A program made the translations under genes and the position numbers. This document shows, piece by piece, positions 23,873 to 36,450 of a stretch of 64,000 nt of DNA (its first letter is position 1; the number at the start of each line of letters is the position of its first letter). The stretch comes from Pelodera strongyloides (lineage: Eukaryota; Nematoda; Chromadorea; Rhabditida; Rhabditidae), in contig JAANDG010000245.1 of assembly GCA_036852015.1 (NCBI GenBank), positions 124,001 through 188,000 of the forward strand, in the 5' to 3' direction. Under the pieces are notes generated by a model. It was given only the letters and a program-made list of their open reading frames with translations. It was not told the DNA's origin and made no database searches.

Positions 23873-25883
23873 TACGCACACAAAAATGTACACGCACAGT
23901 TTGTCGATACGGTGATTCTTCTTCGTCCCCTACGACGCTGACTGGTCTGAAACTGAAATTAGATTTCACTTACAATAGCCAGAATTTAGAATCAATTTGA
24001 AAAAAAACGCACTACACAAGCTGGAAGAAATCCAGAATCCTAATCTTCATTCATCTATTTACTTTGGGTTTTTCTCCCAGTGATCTGTGGACACTCGACC
24101 ACTTGATTTTTAAACAATTTTTTGAACAAAAAGTATCACAGTCTGCTTCAGAGAACCTTAAAACTGAGAGTCCATAATCCTTACCTTTTAGCACGCAGCG
24201 CTATCACAATTCCACTGTTGAAGGCACCCGCGTACACACGTCGATCAGTACAGTAGACCGTAGACCGTAGAAGGCACCCAGGTACCACACTAGAAACGAA
24301 CTGTTGCCCTGAAATCTATTACTCACAATTAATGCATTCCCGACCCGAGCAGCAATCAGAATTATTCGTAAACTCCTTCAAAGGCAATTTGCATAGGTGT
24401 TATTCAAGTTACGTCTTGCGTGGCACGACGGAAAGACGGAATGTGGATGTCACGTGCAATACTATCACTGCGCACTTTCATAACACATTACAGAAATTTG
24501 TCTTTAAAGATACGGTAACCAAAATAGTAACTACCTGCACAACGTTCCATCAGTAGATAGTTTCTTGTGTATCGTTACGTCCGCTCTTCACGTAAACCGG
24601 CGATTCAGTCCGACACATCCAGTGGACGAAGGTGCATCTCTAAATAAAGAAGAGGTAAGCGTAATTCAGAGAAAGGAAAGCCGTAACTACCGTAACTTTG
24701 ACATGATGTTGTGATATTACGAATGAATTATAACAATAAGAACTTCATCTCCACACATTTCTTTGTTCAACCACACACAATTAAAAGAGCGACTGAACTT
24801 GCAGCAAATCTCAATAGAACATGCAAACAGTGTGCGCGTACAATTCACTAAAACATGTTTAAAACTACGGCCGTACTTCGTTTTCCATTTCCCATGTTTG
24901 AAAACGAAGTGGAATCTAAGTCTGAATGCATGTTTTGAACAACGTTTTGTACTTGACAACGAATATTTTGTTGCGAAAAGGAATCCCACGTTCATGCCCA
25001 TTTCGAAAAGGACACCTACGTTCATGCCCATTTAGAAAACATAACCTCAAAACATAACTCACTAGTTTCTCTGTTTATTCGCCCCATCTAACCATCACTG
25101 CTCGTCACTTCGGTCTTCACCATTCGACTATCCAACATTCAAAATCGCAAGTCGGCTAGCAACCACCTACAGACAAAGACCATATACAAATTCACATATA
25201 CAATGAATGGTGACCGTTGATGAAATTGTATCACCATAATCTTCCACACCCACAATCTGAACAATTCACAAATCAACTAGCTACAAACTACAAACCACGT
25301 CACGAACAACTAAATCCGATACAGCAGCTGCAGAACCAAAGGAGTAGCACCAAATCACAATCACAATGTGTTCAAGAATGTGAATCATACAGTCTAAATT
25401 CAGCTTCAATACTCATACAATAGAATTTGACCAAACAAGACAACCTTTATCCCGGCATGTCGCAAACACTTCCTAAACATGTTACCATTCAACATATATA
25501 AAAGGAAACCCACCTCAAAGATGGTTCTATGCCCTTCCTCGTCCACTAGTTCCTATTGTGTACCCCCCAGTCCTATACAAATATCGTTGTCCATATCTCG
25601 TCAACGTACTTGAGCAAGACCTGTATCAAATTATTCTTATACAACGGTAATATCTTATTACGGGCAAAGAAATACACTAACTTTAGAGAAACATACTCTT
25701 TTACTCACATTCTCATACGCATACTCTCATCTCAAATATGCTCATACTCTGATCTGAAAGATATTCTTTTTGAGATATTAACTACTCATTATCTACTACC
25801 CTTGCATAAAATGAAAACACGACAATCAAGCTAAGCCCTACCACTAACGACCATCAATACGGAAGGCAGAAAACTCTGAATGT

Positions 25884-26640
25884 GAGACCAAAACTTATCT
25901 GTGTCCTTTCGGGACCCTGCAAGCGTTCTCCACCAGGACTGCGAACGTTCCGCTCGCACATCGATATCCGTCCGGCACCAAGTTTTTCCAAACTCCACAA
26001 CGCACGAAAGCACCATCGCTTTTGTCTTGTCGATCATCTCACACCAAGCTCAGGCACACGATGTCGCCCTGTATTACATTCATATTTTCACATTCAGCTC
26101 ATACAACTCATGAAACTAATAACAAAAACAATTCGGGGTACTGTATTCTGGTAGCGCCGCAAGGCCAGATAAGCTACGTTTCTAAAGTACTATTGTCTAA
26201 TGCCAAACAAAAAGCACATTTATTACGCCTTCAATCAACTGCTTAACTCTTGCGTTGTTAAGGTACTAAGACTTATCTGTGTCCTTTTGGGACCCTGCAA
26301 ACGTTCTCCATCAGGACTGGGAACGTTCCGGTCGCACATCGATAGCCGTCCGCTACACAGTTGCTCCAAACTTCACAACGTACGAACGCACCATCGCTGC
26401 TGTCGATCATCTCACATCAAGTTCAGGCACACGATGTCGCCCTGTATTGCATTCACATTCATCTCATACAACAAACAACAAAACACTCAGGACACTAAAA
26501 ACAAAAAGCAATTCAATCTTTATTATATGGGGTACTGTATTTCGATAACGCTTCAAAAACGTAAACGCCGAGCTAAAGATACGTTTCTAAAGTACTATTG
26601 CCTCATGCCAAACAAAAAGCGCATTCATTCATTACGAATT
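25884..26640 (-). repeat. Mirror of the 360-bp tandem repeat
   Basis: Two units on the minus strand match 1,165-1,900, with the partial third end near 26,665-26,705. Left and right copies differ by scattered substitutions and small indels, so they are clearly more diverged than the end modules. Confidence 0.75.
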
Positions 26641-27016
26641 CGGTCAAATGTTTAGCGCTACTAAAGAATCACTAAAACTTATCTTTGTCCTTTCCGGACC
26701 ATTCAAGTTTTGCCAACACTGCAACGGCTTCACTGACGCACCGATAGTCGCCTGAACAACTCTATTACGACAGAACGCAAATTACAAATTATACACAAAC
26801 ACACAAATAACAACGTGGCAAACCCCACGCCGGAAAACGTATAATACAACCTACAACTTGAAACAGCAAATAAAAACCAAATCCAAAACTAACCTACCTT
26901 ATGGAGACTGTCCACATCTCGCTTCAGCGTACGGTAGTCGCACTCGTTGCCAGTCACATTCTCTGATTCGCCCATTCTCCTCTTCCACAGCACGACGACG
27001 TCTACATCTGATCCTA

Positions 27017-27873
27017 CTATCTACAATTAAAAAATTACTTTGTACTGAAAACCCGAGGCCCAAGGCTCAGGCTTAGCCCTAAGCCTAAGCCTACAACCAA
27101 AAACCCTGAAAATTTGATTAGCACCTGAAATTGGATTAAACCCTAATAATAAAGAATAAATAATAATAAAAAAGCAATGACTCGGTTTTATAAAAAAGCT
27201 GAAATGTATGATTATTAAATGAGCGCATCCCATAAGGGAGGCCGACCTGAAAACAAGATTATCCCCCCTGAAACGAGCGCCCTTTCGGGACGGGTTAATG
27301 AAGTAAGACCCAGCCCCCAGACCCCAGTGATAACCCAGGCCCTTAACAGGCCCGCACCACAACAGGTGGCGCGCACTCCAAGACACTAATGCCAGCGGAT
27401 CTGCTTACAGACAAGTACGGGGGAATCTCGGCGGCAACTCCGATCCCTTCCCGGCATTGACTTGGCTCGCCTTTGGGCCAGTTACTCATATAATACACCA
27501 AGGTGGGTAACACACATACGCGGGACACAACAATGCAAATAGCACGAAAGTCACAATAGGAAGATCACAATTATACATAAACTTAGATAGGCAACATGGC
27601 AGCATATATAGAATATACATAGAACTTGCAAGAGATCAACACAACAAAACAACTACAAAAGAGTGAAAAAGGATAGGGATTCATCTGAAAGGCATTTAGT
27701 GAGATCGAGCTCAACAGTGAGGTGCCTCTCACGCACACACACTTCGCTCACTCACTCTCTCTCTCTCTCTTTACTTCATCGGCCCACCCACCCACCCTAC
27801 TTCTCTCGCTCTCATCTCTCTCATTTTCTATACTTCATCGGCCCACCCACCCACCCTACTTCTACAACACAGA
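27017..27873 (+). repeat. End module of the palindrome, right copy
   Basis: Mirror copy of 1-811. A 61-codon frame in the left copy (282-467) recurs unchanged in this copy (27,343-27,528), which shows how little the outer ends have diverged. The copy ends in GA/CT-rich microsatellite and a doubled CTTCATCGGCCCACCCACCC block. The frames inside are not supported as genes because they lie in repeat sequence and have no family resemblance. Confidence 0.6.
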
Positions 27874-27881
27874 AGTCTACA

Positions 27882-27942
<61 letters not shown>
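27868..27942 (+). repeat. CT microsatellite at the palindrome's right edge
   Basis: A long CT run with minor interruptions, immediately beyond the doubled GGCCCACCCACCC block. It marks the end of sequence shared with the left arm. Confidence 0.9.
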
Positions 27943-27945
<3 letters not shown>

Positions 27946-28294
27946 AATCGGCACCTCGAATTGAACTAGAAGCCAGTAAATGATATGAATAGGGGAAAGA
28001 CAAAGGGTACTCATATTAGCTATACAAGTTAACAACGTAACTTAGTATATCTATTATGCTTACCCTCCATGAACCAAAGAGCTAGTAGGGAGTAATATTC
28101 TCTACTATTTACATACACTATATACACTACATACACATAAGTAATCTGGCCTACTAAAACCAGTATATAAGTAATACTAGAGGTAATTGTATTACCTTGT
28201 CAATACCAAACTCGTATAAAACACACTAAAGCATAGCTATGAGATCAAATACCCGGGACTAGGAAAGACATAACGACTTAAAAAAGTAAGGAAT

Positions 28295-28490
28295 AATGTA
28301 CATACATACATATTTACATATATACATATTTACATATATACAACGGGGGCCTATATACATATATATACATGGGGATGGGGTGCGATACTATATACATACT
28401 ATTTATATACTATATACATACTATTTACATACTATATACATACTAAATACATACTATATACATACTATTTACATATTATATACATGCCGG
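28295..28490 (+). repeat. TACATA-rich cryptic simple repeat
   Basis: Irregular repeats of TACATA, TATTTACA and ACTATATACATACT. No coding or RNA structure is evident. Confidence 0.8.
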
Positions 28491-28539
28491 CAAACAAATA
28501 AGTTATCATAAACTTGGGATATCTTTACAGTTGGATTAA

Positions 28540-28825
28540 AATAAACAATATACTATGTACAAGTCTATCGGGGGTTTATAAAAAAATAGACTGTGTACGA
28601 GTCTATATGGGGTTAATAAACACTATTAATAATATAAACTATAGACTATATACGAGTCTATATGAGTTAATAATATACTATATATGAGCCTATGTATGGG
28701 TTAATACAAAATAGAATATTACGAGTCCATAGGGGATTAATAAACAATATTAATAATATGAACTATAGACTGTGTACGAGTCAATATGGGTTAATAAGAA
28801 TATACTATCTATGAGACTATGTGGA
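28540..28825 (+). repeat. Tandem repeat around TACGAGTCTATATGGGTTAAT
   Basis: About six degenerate units contain ATAGACT, TACGAGTCTAT and GGGTTAATAA. Spacing alternates, suggesting a higher-order pair of units. The sequence is AT-rich and non-coding. Confidence 0.75.
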
Positions 28826-29300
28826 AATAGTTAGTAAACCCCCTCTTGGAAATGCAAATACTTATGCGAATGAATTTGGTTTGTTAGTTTGTATACTTCG
28901 TATACAACAACCATCAATTCATTCCATAATCGTCAGAGAAGCATAAGGTCACTGTTTTTTCATTCTAACACCTCTCCTCAAACATTTTCTCAACAAATGC
29001 ATCTCTTCCTTATTAATGAGAATTTCCTTATTCCCATCTATCTTCAAACGTCATACTTTCAACTTCCAATTACAACAAATCGTTCACTTCTCACTCATAC
29101 TCATACAATCTCTAATATAAGACTATTCAAAACTAAACTTTAGCAGTGTACCTCAGCAAACATCAAGTGTTCACAAGGTACAACAAAAAGAAACGCCTAA
29201 TCTAGCATCACGTGCTATTAGTGCGTTTCCACATTTGCATTCCAGAGGGGGTACTTAAGTCTAACACTAATATAAAATGAAAGAATGCCAACCAGGCGTG

Positions 29301-29491
29301 TCAGTCTCTTGACTGGATTTGGTGTATCGCTTCACAGCTCCACCAGTTTGAAGTTTCAACACAGAGGTTCAGCTCGAGCAGACGCAGGCCTGCAAACGTG
29401 AGACGGCACACGAACACGTAGCGCGTCACGGGCTGCGGGCAGTCGGTCGTCAGAACGTCAGAAGTACAGAAGATCGACACGTCGACACGAT
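29301..29491 (-). CDS. Candidate terminal exon, unknown protein
   Basis: On the minus strand an acceptor (TTCTGTTCTTTAG) is followed by 62 codons and a TGA. The exon is much more GC-rich than its surroundings and uses GC-ending codons, as expected of coding sequence here. It begins in phase with two bases of a split codon and starts RVDVSIFCTSDVLTTDCPQP; the centre reads RYVFVCRLTFAGLRLLELNL and the end QIQSRD. Cysteines and alternating hydrophobic residues suggest a folded domain, but I do not recognise the family. I could not join it in frame to the nearest upstream block (29,959-30,102), so its other exons are unknown. Confidence 0.4.
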
Positions 29492-29958
29492 CTAAAGAAC
29501 AGAAATGACTACTGCCTACTAACAATTCTTAATTAATGGGCATACTAACCAGCAACAACGTTTCCTCAACGCCCCACTAAACAACCTATTCTTCTTCTTC
29601 AACATGACACGTATTGCACATGTATTCAACAACCAAAGCGCAATACACATTTAGTACTACAAACAAAAACAAACATCGTTGCAATCGTCCGTCAAACTTC
29701 GCCATGAAGTCAGAGCATGGCTATGTGCTTCTCTATTCGAGGTGCTGTCTATACGAGACCTGAATAAAACTCAACATGAACATATTAGACCAAACATATG
29801 TATATGGTTTCAATAGAAAAAAAGAGAAATGTACCTCCCCCTCCCCGTACCTGTTACTGATATACACAATCGTTAATAAGGATAAGAAATGCAAGCGGAT
29901 TTCGCGCACACTATAATAGAATGCTTAAAAACAAAATGAGATTCATGAAATGACTTAC

Positions 29959-31415
29959 AGTATCCGTCGTTGAGCGTATCTGTTGCGAACAGCTATCCTT
30001 GGAAGCAGTCGCAAGCGGCCGCACGTCATATGTGGCACTTCACGATTCACGACTGCACGATCACGAGAGAAGCATTCGCACTTGGCACATCACAGCAACT
30101 TCCTATAAAAACATGTTCATTAAAAGTACAAGTACATGTTCATTCAAACACTAGAAAGCTATAATCACGTTCACTAGAAAGCTAGTAAGAACTATTGTAC
30201 TAGCCCGACTTCAACATACAGTACACCAGCCAACCAAAGTACGCACAATAAACAAGGACTACAAAAACTAACCTCGCCAGCACACTGCGTCGATCGTGAT
30301 GATGGATCGCGACAGTGCTTTCCTTCATCTTTCCGACTTGTAGACGCGACGCGGCACTTCTATGAGCGTGTCTTGTTGTCCTCGAAAGACCTACATACAC
30401 AAATGTTATTTGAATGAAATAAAAGGACGGTTGACATAGTTGACAGTGGTCGCTGCTCACTGACACTAAACAACTAAAGCCACAACTATACGGTAAGGGG
30501 CACATGAACAGGGTATAAATTAGGTCAGCATCCAAAATTTTGGTCCTACTCTGGGCCCGAAAAATTTAGACTAATTTGCATACAATGCATTACGGATCGG
30601 AGGTGATCGTCCGCACTTGGCGGGGTGTTTTATGCTATGCATGAGTATTACTCACCACATTAGTCTTTCGGTAAGCGGACTGTTATCCGTATCCGGATCC
30701 GGGTTCCGACACCGACGGTAGCAACTGGATGGCTATCGCATCGGTTCCTCACGATTCCTCACGGTCAACCGGGTCAACACTTGTCGAGTACAACTACCCA
30801 CGTTCACGTCCATCAGGTGGCAGCAGGCAGAAGCACAACTATACATCTGAAATGGAAAACATAATTCTCTGAAGAACAGCAGAACAATATAAAACTCCCT
30901 AAGCAATGGCAGGCGGTAATCCAACATAATATGCGGAGCAATAGATAAACCGTGCATGCAAGCCTAAAATAGCTTACTGTAGTTGTAAAGTACTACAAGT
31001 CATGGCTAATGAAATAACTTACAGTATCTGTCGTTGACCAAAAGCCGGGCGACCAGACATCAGCTAAGTCTTACATCGACCCATCTCCACATCTCGCTCG
31101 GCTTCAAGCGGCAACCACATTACAATATGAGAGCTCACTAAACGTGATTATTTAATAAACACACATATCGGTAGATTCAAGACAGAAAAAGAAATGCGCT
31201 CAATGTAGAATTGTTGATAAAGCTAACCCGTCGTACTAGTTCGACTTCAACATACTGTATGCCAGCAACCAAAGTAAGCGCAATAAACATATAGCACCAC
31301 AAAAACTAACCTCGTCAGCACACTCCTTCAATCGTGATGATGGAGCTATAGCATTTTCCTTCATGTTTCGACTTTTCGACGCGACACTTCTATGAGGACG
31401 TCGTCTTCGGAAGAC
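29959..31415 (-). repeat. Duplicated pair of minus-strand exon-like blocks
   Basis: Two blocks recur about 1.05 kb apart. Block P ends at the donor GATACT then GTAAGT (29,959-30,102 and from 31,023). Block Q runs from TGTAG or TACAG to GAG then GTTAGT (30,273-30,390 and 31,311-31,415). The intervening ACTTCAACATAC segment is also shared. In block Q one frame is open in each copy and both read HRS, A-S, then MKE, but the flanking residues and phases differ. This could be a decayed coding exon or a non-coding one. Confidence 0.55.
30563..30640 (-). repeat. Octamer-containing dispersed element B, copy 1
   Basis: On the minus strand it reads CATAAAACACCCCGCCAAG, then GATCCGTAATGCATTG and TATGCAAATTAGTCTAAAT. 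Two further copies lie at 53,223-53,338 and 63,469-63,591. The core of about 75 bp is conserved far better than the flanks and includes an ATGCAAAT octamer. Identity unknown. Confidence 0.75.
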
Positions 31416-31490
31416 CTGTATAAAATATCACACTATACAATTACGATGAAAGATTATATGGAGAGATGACACTAAACAACTAAATACAGG

Positions 31491-31990
31491 AGCCAGTACA
31501 TGGCTTGCCGCCCAGAAACAAGCATATTCTTCTCGACCAAGTTCTTCCTAAAAGTGACATTTATTAGATTAGAGACAGACATCCGCGAGCACCACCGTCG
31601 CAGGCAATTTCCTCTAAGCTTGTCGCGTCATCCCTCCACAACATTTCTTTAAAGCGAAATACCGGCCGGTTTTTGAAACACATCGAGTACACCAGCATTC
31701 GTATGCGGCTTATGCAAACGATCATAAATTAGAATAAAAAATCGAGCTAAATTCGAGTAAATTAGTAAGAATTCACTTATCCACGATGCGTTTCGAATTT
31801 AAAAAGACCTACTGGGACACAAACTATGCAATAATAATAAAGCAGCAAAAGTGATAAAGCGAACCTTCATCAAAATCAGGCTTCCAACACAACACGCCTT
31901 GCGTCTCACTCCAAAATATGGATTCAGTCCTCTTCAACAATAAACACCGGGAACCTTTACACAGGTTCCCGACCAAACAACCTTGTATCG
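31491..31990. repeat. Segmental duplicate of 33,600-34,030
   Basis: Both segments share GAGCCAGTACATGGCTTGCC, the CATCCGCGAGCACCACCGTC stretch, the TTAA element and AAAGACCTAC leading into an exon-like cassette. They differ by deletions in opposite parts of the element. Confidence 0.7.
31649..31797. mobile_element. Family A MITE, 3' end lost
   Basis: Left terminus TTAAAGCGAAATACCGGCCGG is intact. The right terminus is missing after GATGCGTTTCGA. The related copy at 33,761-33,839 keeps the right end but lacks the interior, and both lie in the same duplicated segment. Confidence 0.75.
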
Positions 31991-32114
31991 CTCGACCAGA
32001 CGTTCTCCCTAAAAGTCACAGTTATTAGATACAGACCATTAGACGGTTAGACCATTCTACATTAACCCACGCACGATATCTCCGTCACGCGTGCGAACAT
32101 ACCGATTCTCCAAA

Positions 32115-32340
32115 TATGAATTACCATACGGCTATGCCGCCTGAGGGGTCTTTCCATACTTATGAAAAGTCTGTAACGTAGATGAAAATATTTACGAATG
32201 AAGAATGAAGACATACATCATTCTTCATGAGATTATTCTAATTTGAATTGCGGCACTCTTTTATAACCGAAGTGGAACAATTTATTCTAATTCTACTTCC
32301 GTAACGTGAGTGCTACGCTACAGTTACTCTTTTATATAAT
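32115..32340 (+). repeat. Dispersed element C, copy 2
   Basis: Shares TGCCGCCTGAGG, CATACTTATGAAAAGTC, ACGTAGATGAAAAT, CTTTTATAACC and TTCCGTAACGTGAGTGC with 8,889-9,110. It lies between two exon-like cassettes. Confidence 0.7.
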
Positions 32341-32698
32341 AAGATCGTAAACATACACGAAGAGGCAATAAAGCAAAGGCGAGTGAAAAAACGAACCTTC
32401 TTCAGAACTTTTTTTCCACACATCAGCTCTTTACATCGAAGACCTTCATCACACTTGAGCGTCACTTCAGATCATGCACCACTTGAATCAGCTTCATTCA
32501 ACATGAACACAGGAGCCAGCGTACGGGTTGCGGACCAGACAACCGTGCATTCTCGACCTCCTGAAAAGAAAAGTCACAGTGAATATATTACATACCAATA
32601 CATACTTTGCATTCCGCACGAGACGAGTGCATGAGAGAACAACATCAAGAGACAGGCCGCTTCTCAAAAACATTACATACTAGGAGTTTACTTATGCA

Positions 32699-32850
32699 TT
32701 AAAGTGAAATAACGGCCGGTTTTTGATATACATTGCCTACACCTGCTTTCTTTTGCAGCACATGCACATGCAAAATCAGCAAAAATTAGAATAAAACCAG
32801 ACCCCAATCCGTCCCCACTTTGCACAGATGCATAGTAATTGCATAGCATT
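32699..32850. mobile_element. Family A MITE variant, 3' end lost
   Basis: Starts TTAAAGTGAAATAACGGCCGG. Its interior differs from the main type (TTGCCTACACCTGCTTTC and CCCCACTTTGCACAGA) and matches 36,039-36,201. The right terminus is absent. Confidence 0.65.
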
Positions 32851-33760
32851 GAATAATTATTCAATAATAAAGCCTAAGGTGAAAAAAACTAACCTTATTC
32901 AAAAACCTTCTTACAAAAACGTTCTCCTTGCATCCTTCAGCACACTTGAGCCACAGTTCCAACAACTCGAGTAGTACTTCGCTTCAACAAGCACACACGT
33001 GGGATCCGTGAACAAGCCTGCCGACCACAAACAACCTTGTCCATTCATTCGACCAGAGGTGCACCTTAAGATACCACAAGTTATTAGATTACATTCCTTG
33101 TTAGCGCGATAGCGCTAACATAGTTTGGTTTCCCATCACATTTTACATTCCACGAGATACCGACTTTAGAATAGCGCCGCACCCAATGTATAAACTGATC
33201 AGGCACCAAAGTCAAAGTGTGAAAAGGAACCTTTTCCAAAATCGTCCAAAATATCGACTTATCAACCAGCCAGAACAAACCGGGAGCCAGAACAACGGTT
33301 GTCGACCACAAACAACCGTGCACCTCTCACCAGGTTCTACCTAAAAAGTCACACTTAGCAGATTACATACCGTTACTTTTTGCTCTATACCGTTTCTTTA
33401 AATGGCGCATATTGGGAAAAAACGTTTAGGCAATAATAAAGCCAAAAGTTAAAAAGCGAACCTTCTCCAAATGAATGCTTCCTTCCAAATATCAGCCAAT
33501 CAGCATCGTTCTCGTATTATGATTACGACCAGCATCAGTCTCGAGCTCGCCTCCAAAGGATCGACCACTTCATCTATCGTCATCAAACAACGGAACATGG
33601 GAGCCAGTACATGGCTTGCCGCCCAGAAACAAGCATATTCTTCTCGACCAAGTTCTTCCTAAAAGTGACATTTATTAGGTTAGAGAGACATCCGCGAGCA
33701 CCACCGTCGCACACAATTTCGTCTAAGTAAGTTTGTTGCGTCTTCCCTCCACAACATTTC

Positions 33761-33839
33761 TTTAAAACGAATTAGCACGCATACGTAAGAATTCAGTTAT
33801 CCACGATGCGTTTCGAAAACCGGCTGGTATTTCGCTTTG
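33761..33839. mobile_element. Family A MITE, internal deletion
   Basis: Short remnant: TTTAAAACGA at the left, GATGCGTTTCGAAAACCGG then CTGGTATTTCGCTTTGA at the right. Confidence 0.6.
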
Positions 33840-34741
33840 AAAAGACCTACAGGTAGCAAACTATGCAAAAATAATAATAAAGCAGCAAAAGTGATAAAGC
33901 GAACCTTCATCAAAATCAGGCTTCCAACAGATCAGAACAAACAGGAACTATCCATGGTTGCCGGACCAGAAACAACCAAGAATATGTGCTCGACCACGTT
34001 CTCCTTAAAAGACACAGTTATTAGACTACATACCCGTTACCTTTGCACCGTTTCTTTAAATTGAACATACTGGGAAAAAATTTAGGCAATAATAAAGCCA
34101 AAAGTTAAAAAGCGAACCTTCTTCACATACTTTCTTCCACAATCCAGCCCTTTTTAAGCAAAACTTATGAACTGATAAAGCACCAAAGTGAAGTAACGAA
34201 CCTTATACAAAATATCGTCTTGCAAATATAACGTCACATCATGTACCACCTCTAGCAGCTTCCTTCAACAATTAACACCGGGAACTTGTATACAGGTTGC
34301 CGACCAAACAACCAAGTATACGCTCGACCACACGTTCTCCTTAAAAGTCACAGTTATTAGATTACATACAATTACACCTCACACCTTACATACCCCAGGA
34401 TACCTCCATCACGCGTGCGAACATACCAATTCCCATATGACCTATCGTACGCATACTTAGGCAAGAAGAAAGGAGCCAAAGCGCAAAACTGAAGTAACGA
34501 ACCTTCTACAAAATATCGTCTTGCAAATATCACGTCATGTATCACCTCAAGCAGCTTCCTTCAGCATGAACACAGGGGCCAGTACAACGGATGCCGACCA
34601 AACACCGTGCACTCTCGACCTTGAAAAGTCACAGTTAGTATATTACACCAATACATATCTTGCATTCAGCACGAGTACATGAGAAAACTCCATCGCGAGG
34701 CGCACCGCTTCTTAAAAACACAATAGGAGTTTATATATGCA

Positions 34742-34925
34742 TTAAAGCGAAATACCGGCCGGTTTTTGAAACGCATCGTGAAAAAAATGAATTCCTACGC
34801 ATTTATGCTAATTTACTCGAATTTTCGATTTTTTATTCTAAATTCTAAATTATTGTAATTTGCGGTTGCATAAGAATGCTGGTGTACTAGATGTGTTTCA
34901 GAAAACGGTCGGTATTTCGCTTTAA
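34742..34925. mobile_element. Family A MITE, complete
   Basis: This 184-bp copy starts TTAAAGCGAAATACCGGCCG and ends ACGGTCGGTATTTCGCTTTAA. Interior has GCATAAGAATGCTGG and TGTACTAGATGTGTTTCAG. It lies directly upstream of the cassette at 34,957. Confidence 0.85.
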
Positions 34926-35175
34926 CAAAGCAGCAAAAGTGAAAAAAAAAACTAACCTTATTCACCCAACTTCTTCCAAATTCGGCCTCTTTCATCACTT
35001 CATCCTTTCAGCGTTTTTTCAAAGTATCGAACACTCGATTCCGCATCAACCAGCAAGAACACAAGGAGCCAGTACAACGGTGCCGCCCAAACACCGTGCA
35101 CCTCTCTACCACGTTCACCTTAAAAGTCTAATTTGTTAGGTTACCGCCGATTCCATATTATATTCCGCACGATAC
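34872..35175. repeat. Near-identical duplicate of 36,148-36,450
   Basis: About 303 bp match with only a difference in an A-run visible. The copy includes the right half of a family A element and a whole 162-bp exon-like cassette. This is a recent tandem duplication within the array. Confidence 0.85.
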
Positions 35176-35560
35176 CTCCACGAGCATACCGATTCTCGAA
35201 ATATGCCTTATCGTAAACATACACGAAGAGGCGGTAAAGCAAAGGCGAATGAAAAAACGAACCTTCTTCAGAACTTTTTTCCACAAATCAGTTCTTTACA
35301 TCGAAGACCTTCATCACACTTGAGCGTCACTTCAGATCATGCACCACTTGAATCAGCTTCAGTCAACACGAACACAGGGAGCCAGCGTACGGGTTGCGGA
35401 CCAGACAACCGTGCATTCTCGACCTCCTGAAAAGAAAAGTCACAGTGAATATATTATATATCAGTACATATCTTGCATTCAGCACGAGTGCATGAGAGAA
35501 CTCCATCGCGAGGCACACCGCTTCTTTAAAAAACATACATACTAGGAGTTTACTTATGCA

Positions 35561-35742
35561 TTAAAGCAAAATACCGGCCGGTTTTTGAAACGCATCGTGA
35601 AGAAATGAAGTACTACGCATGTATGCTAAGTTACTCAAAACTAGCTCAATTTGTTATTCTAATTTATTGTCCTTTGCATAGGTTGCACAAGAATGCTGGT
35701 GCACTAGATGTGTTTCAGAAACCGGCCGTTATTTCGCTTTAA
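35561..35742. mobile_element. Family A MITE, complete
   Basis: This 182-bp copy starts TTAAAGCAAAATACCGGCCG and ends ACCGGCCGTTATTTCGCTTTAA. Confidence 0.85.
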
Positions 35743-36038
35743 CAAGGCAGCAAGTGAAGAAAAAATCAAAAAACTAACCTTTTTCACACAACTTCTTCCA
35801 AATTCAGCCTTCTTCAAAAGTATCGAACTAATCGAACACTCGATTCTGCATCAATCAGCCAGAGCCAGTATAACGGTGGGGACCAAACAACCGTGAACTC
35901 TCGAGCTTCTGAAAAGTCACAGTTAATATATTACATACCAATACATATCTTGCATTCAGCACGAGTACACGACAGAACTCCACCGCGAGTTGCACCACTT
36001 CTTTAAAAACAAATACATACTAGGAGTTTACTTTTGCA

Positions 36039-36201
36039 TCAAAGCCAAACGCGTTGCCTACATCTGCTTTCTTTTGCATCATATGCAAATCAGCAAAAAA
36101 TAGAATAAAACTAGACCCCGATTCGACCCCACTTTGCACAGACGCATAAGAATGCTGGTGTACTAGATGTGTTTCAGAAAACGGTCGGTATTTCGCTTTA
36201 A
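36039..36201. mobile_element. Family A MITE, chimeric or degraded left end
   Basis: Right terminus ACGGTCGGTATTTCGCTTTAA is intact. The left end is reduced to TCAAAGCCAAACGCG followed by the variant interior also seen at 32,699. Confidence 0.7.
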
Positions 36202-36450
36202 CAAAGCAGCAAAAGTGAAAAAAAAACTAACCTTATTCACCCAACTTCTTCCAAATTCGGCCTCTTTCATCACTTCATCCTTTCAGCGTTTTTTCAAAGT
36301 ATCGAACACTCGATTCCGCATCAACCAGCAAGAACACAAGGAGCCAGTACAACGGTGCCGCCCAAACACCGTGCACCTCTCTACCACGTTCACCTTAAAA
36401 GTCTAATTTGTTAGGTTACCGCCGATTCCATATTATATTCCGCACGATAC
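36148..36450. repeat. Near-identical duplicate of 34,872-35,175
   Basis: Second copy of the recent duplication. Similarity stops after CGCACGATAC on the right and begins at AAGAATGCTGG on the left. Confidence 0.85.

Larger units (their letters stand above)
14151..27873 (-). repeat. Right arm of the large inverted duplication
   Basis: This is the mirror copy of the left arm. The switch of orientation is visible near 14,150: left of it the minisatellite reads with GCCGCAACACC on the plus strand, right of it as the complement (GGTGTTGCGGC). The arm ends in a CT microsatellite near 27,870-27,942, and there the GGCCCACCCACCC block that occurs once at position 1 occurs twice. Arm-specific insertions include 19,384-19,804, the hairpin at 20,707-20,836 and the palindromic repeat at 21,771-22,059. 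Confidence 0.92.

Noticed and set aside
27663..27964. Frames rich in Ser-Leu repeats near 27.7-27.9 kb
   Set aside because: They translate the CT microsatellite.
33084..33323. 79-codon minus-strand frame as a gene
   Set aside because: It covers one array cassette plus intron; sister cassettes have stops in the same frame.
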